Shown here piece by piece: positions 12,190 through 24,500 of a stretch of DNA of 64,000 nt. The position numbers and the translations under genes were made by a program. The first letter of the stretch is position 1; every line of letters starts with the position of its first letter. The notes beneath the pieces were generated by a model. That model searched no databases. It was not told where the DNA came from and worked only from the letters and a program-made list of their open reading frames with translations. Source of the DNA: Lingula anatina (lineage: Eukaryota > Brachiopoda > Lingulata > Lingulida > Lingulidae); assembly GCF_001039355.2 (NCBI RefSeq), contig NW_019775534.1, positions 1-64,000 of the forward strand, in the 5' to 3' direction.

Positions 12190-12800
12190 TTATAAGGGTG
12201 CTTTTTAATAAGTTGACAGTTAAAAGTACCCCTATAATGTTGCTATACCAAAGACCATTTTGTATCCATTAGGGGTAATGTTAGTATTGATTAGGTAGAG
12301 TGCATATCACTGATTTAAAGAAAACTTTTAAAAATGCCTTCTAAGGAAGGTGCTTTCGTCGGTTTTTCTAGAAAAAAGCATTTTGTTCTTTTGACAAAAA
12401 AAAAAAAGAATTCAAAATACCTCTTATAGGGGTAACGTTTTCAAAATGTTTTTATAGTATTTACACGGCCTTACTACCTGTACCCCCCCCCCCCCCCCAT
12501 CCACACACAACCATCCCTAACTCTCCAGGTTAAACGAGTTTTAAAAACATTTCGCTGACGGTACTTACAGCACAATCCCCAGATTGTGAGCAGCAGCATC
12601 GGACGTTCGTCTCTAACGTAAAACCTGATAAAAGATGTTGAGGTAAGTCGTTATATTTACCTGCGTTCCGAACCTTTAACCATGGAATTGTAGCAATTTC
12701 AGTATGCTTACTTTAAGCGGCATTTTGATGTATACGTTGAGGTAGACGATTCAGATAAATGCTCGTGACCCGCATGGAATATATGACAATTTATAAATAA
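12190..12800 (+). repeat. Duplicate of the copy 1 promoter/first-exon block
   Basis: Matches about 40-640, including the untranslated leader and the ATG TTG AG first exon at 12635. It stops in an AAAT microsatellite (about 12797-12816), which marks the left breakpoint of the DNA inserted into intron 1 of copy 2. A poly-C tract lies at about 12483-12499. Confidence 0.85.
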
Positions 12801-15498
12801 ATAAATAAATAAATTAAAACACATTGCAAGTTTATTGCTTTTGGAGCATTCAGATTCAATCAACGTCGATCTGGTTTTCACAACATCTGCAGTCCCTGAA
12901 AAAGATACGCATTCAGTAATAAAGGTTGAAAATGAAAATTAACTCGAGATAAGTATACAACTTTGAGGGAATCAGTTGCTCGCATAAATGCTGTAGAACA
13001 AAGCCCATTTGACAGGGTGGCCTGTTTTTTATGTTATATGCTTTCAATAAACAGTTTTTTTCGTCAAATCTGACGAACATTGTCCACCCTTGATGTCCGG
13101 AAACGTGCAATGAATAAAAATTACAAACAGGTTTGAAATACTATCACCGTTATATAGGATATATCGGATAACGCATTAAGATTACTTTCCAGATTCGCAC
13201 GGTCAAAACATCAACGTGTAAATCGTTATGAGGAAATCTAACGCTCACTACAATAACCAGTTTCAATCATTTAATATTCATTGGCGTTTTCATTTACATT
13301 CTGCTGATTGTGTGGAGTCCCACTCTTTAGAATATTAAAAAAGGAAGGATCCTTAGAGTTAACTTCTTAATCAGATAAATTATTTTTTAAAGTACCAGTC
13401 TCTGTAAGAATCAGAAAAATAACATAGGGGCATTGGAACATGACCCTCCTAGATATTGTTTTCTTTTAATTTATTATGAAGAACTATGCTAAAAACTAAT
13501 AAATTGAGCTCGAAAAGTTGCATATTTAAAATAATTTATTTTTTAGAGCGTTTTATAGTTAAGCCTGACATTTTTCTCCCATATGCTTTTCCATATAAAA
13601 TGTTCAGGTAACCCCATATTCACTGACAAATAACTCGTATGGCCGACGTAGTTATGTAAGATGGCTATACAAGATGTTTACAGCATATATTCAGGTTCCC
13701 AAAAATGAAATAAAAATTTTTTCAAAACATAAAATGATTAAATTACATTAAAAACAATCAACGTTAAAACTACGCGAAAAAGACCATCTGCGCATGCGCA
13801 GTAGCGGTGACTGCTAAACTACGAACTCATTCAGATGTAAATAAATTGAATTAAGGTTATTTATCTCATGAAATGGATATTTTTTGGATAAATGGCACTT
13901 GTTTTCTGGATCATTTATTGCTTGGATTGTTTATATGCTGACTGGTGTGTAGTATTTGTTTCCGCACATCGTTTTTTTATATACAACATAACTAATTTTA
14001 TCCAAGATGGCGGGAGCTGTGATTGCCGTCGGTTTCGTATGTGGAAGGAGAATGCACACAGTTATTTATTTACGGCATGATATGCAATTTTTCATAAATT
14101 ACCCACAAGAAAGGACTGGTAGAACTTTATGGTCGTAAATAATCGGCACTACTAACTACGGATAATAAGAAAACTACCAGGTACATGTACCTCTGTGAAA
14201 ACCTCGTCTTCTCCCTCACGTGCAGTTGCCGTTAATATCCGATATAATCGACAAATAAGTAAAGCACTGTCAGTTACTATACTCTAAATTACAGTCAGTG
14301 TTAACTTTGATACAGGTTTTCTAATAAAGTTTTGATGTTCAACGTGAGTTTGTGTTTGACGGCTATTTACTGCTTGGAATATGGTCTACCTCCAATTTAA
14401 AACAGCGCCCTGTAAGGTCCGTCGTGCCCTCTCAGGTACTTACCACCTTACCACCTTACTGTGCCGCTATCAGTAAGCAACACCACCACTTAAGCGAGAT
14501 ACTTTCGTGGTTTCACTACATCGTCACAAGCGAGACACTTGTGAACGTACTCTCTTACTGTGATCTGCCTGGCAGATACACACATACAAAGGCGAGACAC
14601 CTTTGTAAGGACGAGACGTCCTCGCACAAAAGTGCACTTACAGTCTGCGAAAGCAGACACACACTCACAAAGGCGAGACACCTTTGTTAAGAAACGGGTT
14701 CTCTCCACCTGGGGAAAACCACTTGCTGCTATACAGTACTGACCACCCCCTCACACCCACCCCCTTTTTTTTCGGACTCTGCAGCTGATGAAGGTCACTT
14801 GTTGACCGAAAAGCGCTTTCTGCAACCAGTCCACCCCCTCCCCTCTCCAGGCTGTACGTCTCGTACAACCTTTCTCTGGTCACTTTCATACAGAGGTGAG
14901 ACGCCTCTCTACACCACGTTGAGGTGAGACGCCTCATGCAGTACGCTGTACACAGCTACGCACACACACTCTATCAGATATAACTATAAACTGATATATC
15001 AAATCACTCCTTCACACAAACGTAACGAAGGGAAATCCAAGGGAATTAGAGCATTTGATCTCAATCCCGAGCGTCCCACTAACAATCTCTAAGCTTTTAA
15101 CTAGGGGCGCTGTCAAAACACACGTCCCCAGGGGCCCAGCCTTGGATCGTGTTATTTTGATTAGAGGTAGTTTAACTAAGGCATGAGCCGACCACCCCCA
15201 AAAAAGTCGATAACAGAACAGATTACTTGAATACTTAATATATACAGTAGAAATTGGTACTCATACAAGTGGAAGAGATTTCTAGTTCTTCACAACCAGG
15301 ATTCTAAATATAAAAACTTGTAAAATAAAATAGACATGTAAAAGATATCTGTCAATAATAATAATAATATTCTTATATGGTGCCTTACGTGCTACCTCAA
15401 GGCGCCTTACAATAATATAACTAAAATCATTAAAAAATCACTACAATATTTAAATCTGAAACAATTGGAAATCATTTAAAATTAACACTACTAAAAAC

Positions 15499-15554
<56 letters not shown>

Positions 15555-18500
15555 AGATATAGACAGATTTAAAAATGTGAGTTTTAAGAAGGGATTCAAA
15601 ACTGTCAAAGTCGTCTGCTTTTCTAATAAAATTTGGTAAGGCGTTCCATAATTTGGAGGCATACATTATAAAAGCCCGATCTCCATAACTTTTGAGGCAC
15701 CCCTTCTCTAAAATAGACTGTTCTAAAATAAGGTCAGTCTCAGTATTAAAATGTGTGGACCGCCTTGGTCAGTTAAAACAGATAGGATCAGATAAATATA
15801 ATGGTCCTTGTGTATGTATCGCCTTAAAAATAATACAAATACAAGCAGCCAGTTTTANTCAATGTTGAATTTGTTGTCGTTGAATCAACGTTGATTCAAT
15901 GTTTATCAACGTCTCAACATAAATTCAACGTTGATTCAACGTTGAATCAACGTTGTGTGCCTGCTGGGGTAGCTTCATATGAATATTTTAAGACTGGGTC
16001 TGCTAGAGTTTTTCATGTATTCATGAAAATATATAAACACTTATTTTAAATGAAAAACGGTTGAAAATTCTATTTCGGTGACTTTATTTTCATCAAATCA
16101 GTGAAATGGCAAATGTGTCAGAAATGTAAAGAGCGAGTGAATTAATTACCTCACGTTCCTTGTGCTAGATGAAACCAGCCCAGTCCAGACACCCGAGCAC
16201 ACTCAGATTGCGTTAGAAATCATGTGGCCACAACTTCCGCTCACGCGCATTCCGCTCACTCTTAAGAGATTTTAACTGACGGAGCCCTCTCTGACATTGC
16301 ATAGTCACGCGATATCGAGCGATATTTTCTGGTGACCTACTTAAAACCGCAGGGAAAGCAGACAACAACAACACTATATAACAATAATATAATTAAGATT
16401 CATTAGATAAATTTGTCTTATTGCTCACAATGCATTTATATCTACAATGTGTACAATTCTGGGCTTTTCGTTATCCAAGGCACTGTACAAAAACTCGCAA
16501 CTTACGTCTGCGGATTGCATCACGCGTATGGCGCCAAATGTTATTTTGGTCTCGAATGAACGCGAGAATCCGCGTGACACCCCAACGTCATTTTCAACGG
16601 ATGCCTTGACGACCGGGAAGAAAGGCATTAAAAGCCCTATTGACATGCGCAGAATTTAGTTTTACTACAATAACAGCCGTTTTAGTGGTAAAATGCAATA
16701 CAATATATTTCCATGCGTTGTTTACAATGCGTTTCTTGCGGAATTTTGAATCTCAAAGGAAGAGTTATTATTGCTTTAAGTTAAACAAAATAACTAATAA
16801 AATAAATACATCCGTTTAAAAATATAACTGAATTAATAATGCATCATGGCAATAGTACCTGAATAAATAATTAGCTCACCTGTAGAGATAGGACCTTATA
16901 CATGTACCTCGTACAAAACTATATATCCAAAAGACTAAATCAAGACTGCTTGGAAGGTTGGTTTTCCTTGCAGAGGGCTAGTTGCGGTGACAACAGGAAC
17001 CCAACAGGTATAAATGCAAGCTATTTGCTTCATCTTTTTAAACTGGCTCCTCTGAAAATTTGCAATAAAAAAGTTGCGCCCACATGGTTTCGTACTTTCA
17101 CCTGGCCCTTCTTCCCTCGTGGTCGCGGTCCAAACACTTCGGCAGCCTTTGATTGGACAACGCTAATATATATATATAATATACAGAATGGCTTCTTACC
17201 AAGCAGCTAGAGTGTTTATATTCGACAACTGATGTCCATTCAGTTTACTAATGCGTGTCTTTACGCTAGGACTTTTTTTCTTGTGGAGCACTGCCTTTGG
17301 CGCGTCTTGCGGAAAAGTGACAGCAAGGCGCGTCAGGCTCGAGAAGACTTGACCTCTCCATTCTCTAAACCTGTTTCACCCAAACCCAATATAGAGGTGA
17401 ATTTCACATGCTGAAGTGTCCAAAAAATTGAATGAATACAAATTTGTATTGAATTTTCAAATGTATATGTGTGTATATATATAGGCCTATGTGTGTGTGT
17501 GTATATAATAAAAATCCACGAGTGTCTCAATTTTAATTTAATTTTTAATTTTTACAATGGTTTTACATTATGTAAAGAGCCTTTAATGGTAACGTATGTT
17601 CCGGTAACTTAACGTTCCGGGTCAATTAATTTTAGTTTGATTTTTATACCGCGTTCCGATATATTTTGTAGTGATTCAGTCATGGTAAATTATACATGAC
17701 GTAAATGGATGCTTTATAAATATTTAAGTACCAGTCTCTGTAAGAATCAGAAAAATAACATAGGGGCATTGGAACATGACCCTCCCAGATTTTGTTTTCT
17801 TTTAATTTATTGTGAAGAACTATGCAAAAAACTAATAAACTGAGTCCTAAAAGTTGCATATTTAAAATAATTTATTTTTTAGAGCGTTTTATATTTAAGC
17901 CTGAAATTTTTCTCCCATATGCTTTTCTATATAAAATGTTCAGGTAACACCATTTTCACTGACAAATAACTCGTATGGCCGACGTAGTTATGTAAGATGG
18001 CTATACAAGATGTTTACAGCATATATTCAGGTACCAAAAAATGAAATAAAATTTTTTTCAAAACACAAAATGGTTAAATTACATTAAAAACAATCAACGT
18101 TAAAACTACGCGAAAAAGACCATCTGCGCATGCGCAGTAGCGGTGACTGCTAAACTACGAACTCATTCAGATGTAAATAAATTGAATTAAGGTTATTTAT
18201 CTCATGAAATGGATATTTTTTGGATAAATGGCACTTTTTTTCTGGATCATTTATTGCTTGGATTGTTTTTATGCTGACTGGTGTGTAGTATTTGTTTCCG
18301 CACATCGTTTAATTATATACAACATAACTAATTTTATCCAAGATGGCGGGAGCAATGATTGCCGTCGGTTTCGTATGTGGAAGGAGAATGCACACAGTTA
18401 TTTATTTACGGCATGATATGCAATTTTTCATAAATTACCCACAAGAAAGGACTGGTAGTACTTTATGGTCGTAAATAATCGGCACTACTAACTACGGATA

Positions 18501-21500
18501 TCAAGAAAACTACCAGGTACATGTACCACTGTGAAAACCTCGTCTTCTCCCTCACGTGCAGTTGACGTTAATATCCGATATAATCGACAAATAAGTAAAG
18601 CATTGTCAGTTACTATACTCTAAATTACAGTCAGTGTCAACATTGATACAGACTTTCTAATAAAGTTTTGATGTTCAACGTGAGTTTGTGTTTTACGGCT
18701 ATTTACTGCTTGAGTATGGTCTACCTCCAATTTAAAACAGCGCCCTGTAAGGCCCGTCGTGCCCTCTCAGGTACTTGAAGTCGATAACAGAACAGATTAC
18801 TTGAATACTTAATATATACAGTAGAAATTGGTACTCATACAAGTGGAAGAAATTTCTAGTTCTTCACAACCAGGATTCTAAATAAAAAACTTGTAAAATA
18901 AAATAGACATGTAAAAGATATCTGTCAATTATAATAATAATATTCTTATATGGTGCCTTACAATAATATAACTAAATAGATTTTAAATATTTAAATCTGA
19001 AACAATTGGAAACCAGTTAAAATTAACACTACTAAAAACATTATATATATAAACCTAAGAGATATAGACAGATTTAAAAATGTGAGTTTTAAGAAGTGAT
19101 TTAAAACTGTCAAAGTCGTCTGCTTTTCTAATAAAATTTAGTAAGGGGTTCCATAATTTGGAGGCATAGCTTATAAAAGCCCGATCTCCATAACTTTTGA
19201 GGCACCCCTTCTCTAAAATAGACTGTTCTAAAATAAGGTCATTCTCAGTATTAAAATGTGTGGACCGCCATGGTCAGTTAAAACAGATAGGATCAGATAA
19301 ATATAATGGTCCTTGTGTATGTATCGCCTTAAAAATAATACAAATACAAGCAGCCAGTTTTATCCTTTCAGAATGGGAGTGATATGGTGTGTACTATTGC
19401 ACTTTATTTGACAAATCAGTCTTGCAGCTCAGTTTTTCTCGGAAAGATATAGCAGTACATTAGATTTTCAGTCACAAAAAATACTAAATGAGAAAACAAG
19501 TTAGCATTACTTTATAAGCCTTGATAATCATGCTATTTGTATTAAAGACTCACCTAATCAAGTCCTGCTTAGTATAATGCTCCCACAGTTTTGATATCAT
19601 AAGTCTGTGTTATCCATAAATTTTTCTCATATTTCTTTACTGAAAACTAGCAGGTGGCCTAACTTTACTCTTTACATTAAAAATTGTAAATAGTAACTTA
19701 AATAGGGGAAATTATCATAATGATACTTTCTACCTGATTGTAACATGCCAAATTAGTCCTCAGTGTTGAGGCAGATGTTGGACTTGTCAAAATGTATGAT
19801 CATGCATGATTCTCGGGACAAAATGCATCAAATACTATCATGTTGAGGCACCCTTAACATTGATAACTGCTTTGCTTGATATCACAACTTCTAACAGTGT
19901 AGCTGGTTACCAATGGACTTTACCTACAACAAATATTCTTACAAATAAGTTGTATACCAAAAGAAAATTAGCAAAATTAATAAATTATGAACATCTTAGG
20001 TCAAGGAGCATGAGGGAAAATATATATTGTTATTTTAAGTTTGTGACAAAAATGCTGAACACCATAATAAATATTCAAATAATTTACTACTATGCAGAGA
20101 AGATGCCTCATTTTCTTTCAAATAAGAAAGACTAAATATTTCACTGTGACTTGTTTAAAATATATTCATATACAATTAAAAGAATCAAATAAAAATGTTA
20201 ACTAATCTGGGGTGGGCACTGCTAAGTCCACGCACATTATAGATAGTAGTTTATGAATAAGGGAATTTTTTTCCTGGACAGTGGTAGAAAGTCCACAAGA
20301 GATTGAAACTGAAACTGAGACTGGTAGGAGATATTTCTCAACTATTGGATGTCAACCAAAAGAATACCACCACATTGCTGTTATTGTATGACCTTGAAAG
20401 ATTAACACCCATTGTCCCATTGTGAAAATTCATCATTTTAAAGTTTTTTTTTAAAGATCACAAAAATATTTACCTGTGTGCTTTTGACTAATTCAAGTTA
20501 TTTAGCAGGACACAAGTACAGAATTTGTATTTTAATCCATTTTTAAAGCAGAAATAGCAAAAAATGGAAAATTTGGTTGACGCCATCTTGAATTGTGAAA
20601 TTAAAAATTTGCAATTTTTTTTTTTTTTGTTTGAAAAAAGATTTTTTTATAATATTAACTCAAAACATTTACTTATAATGTATGACAATATTAGGTGGCT
20701 TTGGTCAGTCTATGAAAAATGTATTTAAAAATGGCAAAATTTGGGCATTTTAGCTAAAATTTGAAATTTTGGAAATCTGCCATTTTTAGAGTTGTTTTTC
20801 TAAATTTTTAGGACTGTTTAAAATATTAAGTAATATGCATTTGTCTAAATCAAGATATAATATTTAGCAGGATACTAAAATGAAATGTGTGTTTTATCCA
20901 TGCTTGTTTAGTTTAAAGCAGAAATAGGGACATTTTGCCATTTGATTGCCACCATCTTGGATTAAGAATTTTAAAATTTGAATAATTTTTTGAAAAATGT
21001 CTTTGAAAAAAATTTTATTTTTGATTAAAACAGTTCAGTATATGTACTTTCTTATGTAATGTATGTCAATAATAGGTGGCTTTGGCCAGTCTATGAAAAG
21101 TGTATTTGAAAATGGCAAATTTGGGCATTTTAGCAAAATTTTGAATTTTTGAAAATTCCCCATTTTCAAAGTTATTTTTTTAATTTTTAAAGGCCAGCAA
21201 AAAATAATATTTTTTATGTTTTTCAATTAATCAAGATTTGGGATTTAGCAACATACAAATATAAAATATGTGTTTAACCATGTTTGTTATTTTTAATATA
21301 CACAAATATGTAAAATGTGCAATTTGGTTGCCGCCATCTTGGATTAAGAATTTTAAAAATTGAATAATTTTTTGAAAAATGTGTTTGAAAAAAATTTTAT
21401 TTTTGATTATAAAAGGACAGTACATGTACTTTCTTATGTAATGTATGGTGATAATAGATGGCTTTGGCCAGTCTATGAAAAATGTATTTGAAATTTGCAA

Positions 21501-24500
21501 ATTTGGGCATTTTAGCAAAAATTGGAATTTTTGAAAATTCCCCATTTTCAAAGTTATTTTTCTAATTTTTAAAGGCCACCAAAAACATTTATTTATATGT
21601 TTTTAGTTCAAATAGGATATGATATTTTACAATGTCTGAAAATGAAAAATAAATATTTATCCACATTTATGTTTTTTTAGCTCAAATATAGCTGAAATTG
21701 AAATCTTGCAATCTGGATTCCGCCATCTTGGGTGAAAATTTTTAAGTGCTGTTACCATGGCAACCGAGGGTGATTCAAACTAACCAATATCCATTATGTT
21801 GGTTTGGGGCTATAATGAACAAATACACCAATTTTCATCAAAATCTGAGAGGGTCATGTGCCACCCTATTCTGAACCTTACAGAGACTGGTACTTAACAA
21901 GACTACTTTAGCTCTTGGTGTCCGGAACCCTACAATGATTCAAAATTATTCATTAACTGAAGCATTTATTTATAAATTTACCTAGATGACGTCTCAAAAT
22001 GAAACCAGTTTAAATCCACCAGAGCGTCCATTTTGTCATTCTGTACTGCTTGGTGAGATCAGAGTTTCGAACCTACGATTATAAATGTGTGTGTGTGTGT
22101 GAGTGTGATATCTATACTGGTCGTTTGTGTCTCATACAGGCCTTATTTGGACACCGTGTGCTTCAGACAGCAAATTAATTAAAACCATATAGATCTTTCC
22201 TCTATAGACGTATATTTAAGCGGATGACAAAGATTCAACCAACGTTGATAACAGTCTCTTGCCTTGATATTCATAGCCATATCTCTCGATCAACATTCTC
22301 ACGGCATTCCTCTGTAAAATGGGCAAAAAACAATAAAAAAACATTCTCACGGAGTTTTAATAATGAACAAAATAAAAACGCCCATACGGTACAAAGACAA
22401 ATACAGATTTTGTTTATTGTGAATTTTGAGCAAAAGCACTAGACCGAAAGAAACATTTCTTTTCGCAATATCAGCAAGTGAAGCAGTCAAGATGCTGTTC
22501 CTTCAAATATTGCAAAAATTACTTAATGCTGACATAACTTCTAGGCGTATATCAAAACACCAGAAATGCCTTTCTGTGGCGTGCTTTAAAATCATGCACA
22601 CTATGTTTACTACTGTAAATGTAATCTGTGAGGATACCAGTATGTTCAGCTTTTCATCGACAGCAAAGTAAAATACAGTGCCGCTCGAATCTAACCTCAA
22701 CTATCATTTGGCTTTTTTTTTCGATGATGTTTTTCTATCCAATCAATTTAAATGTGCCTAATTATCAATCAGCTGACATGTGTCAATAAGATTCTTTGTC
22801 TATCTGGGCTACTCATAAAGCATGAAAAGTTTATATCACTGATTTTTGTGTTATCGTGTCATCTGGCAAGCGAATGTCATACTTCGCCTATCGAATTTTG
22901 CAAACTATCACTCAAGGATTTTTAAAAAGATAATTACGCAAAAGGCACGCTTCATGCAAATTCTTATTTAAAGGATTTTTTCTTTGGAGTCTGAATTGGG
23001 AAATATAAGAAGCGTTATAGGGCATAGACATGTTCTTTCAAATATTACAAAAACTACCTAATGCCGACATAACTTCTAAGCCTATATCAAAACACCAGAA
23101 ATGCCTTTCTGTGGCGTGCTTTAAAACCATGCACACTAAGTTAGCTACTGTAAATGTAACCTGTGAGGATACCAGTATGTTCAGCTTTTCATCGACAGGA
23201 AAGTAAAATACAGTGCAGCTCGATTCTAACCTTAACTACAATGCGGGTGTCTACGGGTTATTCATGCGGCCTGTCGCGGAAATCAATAACGTTGTCATCC
23301 ATGCGGTGTTTGCTTTCTTTGAACAAAAGTACCCTGCCCCGTAGGACAATTATCGTGTCTTATTTTCTGCTAGCTTGCTGAGATAAAAGTCGAAGCTGAG
23401 CATGATCGCAGGTAAGGGATCGTCCAAGCGTAAATTGACTGACATTGCGCGGTGGCTTCAATCCACTTAGATCACTTCACTCTGATCTCAACTTAATTAA
23501 ACGCCCTATCCATACCAAGAAGCGTCTAACGATGGGAATAAACTTACTCGGCCATTAGATATTACCATCTATGAAAATAACTCGGCGCAATTTCTACTAC
23601 CACTTAGCATTTTTATTTCGATGACGTTTTTCAATCGAGACAATTTTAATGTGCCTAGTTATCAATCAGCTGACACGTGTCAATTAGATTGTTTGTGTAT
23701 CTAAACATGAAAAGTTTATATCACTGTGGACGGTATACATCGCCTATCGAATTTTGCAAACCATTGCAAACCAATGATTCCTAAAAGATAAATAGGACAC
23801 AAGACACGCCTCAGACAAACATTTATTTAAAGGTTTTTTTGTCTTTGGAGTCTGAATTGGGAAATATAAGAAGCGTTACAGGGTATGGATACATGTATGA
23901 CTGTGGGGGATTTTCAAACGCGCGGAGACAACCTCTAACAAATAATTTTGGCGGGGAAATCTCATGGAGTAGCCCTTAAACTTAGCACCTTAGGTAGAAT
24001 ATCCGTGAGGAAATGATTCTGTAGTAAAGATATTAACTGGACGTAACCACTTTTAAGTAGAATACCAACTGAAAAACAACACCGCCTGTTGTTCACATTC
24101 AAGCAAAAAGGTACAATACTTTTTTATCCCCTATACTTACTCATATTCTCAAAGACAAGTAATGTTTCTAAGAAAGACAAATGCAAGTATTACGTGTGGC
24201 TTTACATCTTGGAATTAACATAAAATTATTCAACAGATATAAAGACGCAGAAAAGGATTTGAATAGTTTGCTACTTACTTATGTCGTGGAACGATAAAAA
24301 ATATGGTTTTGTAATTTCAGAATTGCTACAGCATTGCTCTGCATGCTCCAGTGCTCTTTGTACGTTCCCTGTGTCACCCAGGAGTGTGCTTTGCCATCCG
24401 TAGAAAGCAAGAATATCTTGACTGTCATATTTCGTTTGAGTGGAATATGGACAGGGCTAGAAAAAAACCGCGCCAGATTTATGCACCATCATGCGTGTGC

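Larger units (their letters stand above)
13392..15857. mobile_element. Copy of the 17728 element, truncated at a contig join
   Basis: Begins with gtaccagtctctgtaag, the same end as the complete element at 17728, and follows it closely to 15857, where the contig ends at the single N (15858). It differs by a 760-bp insert (14442-15203) and by a TA microsatellite (15500-15552). It contains the same promoter-like segment and LINE fragment. The right half is missing or elsewhere in the assembly. Confidence 0.75.
17724..21897. mobile_element. Complete 4.17-kb TTAA-flanked element with long inverted termini
   Basis: TTAA at 17724-17727 and 21894-21897 flanks a unit whose left end gtaccagtctctgtaag (17728) is exactly inverted at its right end (to 21893). 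Imperfect similarity extends about 60-70 bp inward, sharing acatgaccctc and cagattttg blocks on both sides. TTAA duplication is typical of piggyBac and Kolobok elements. I see no transposase. The cargo is an NRF1/YY1 promoter-like segment, a dead LINE fragment and four 370-390-bp repeats. It sits in intron 1 of copy 2. Confidence 0.8.
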
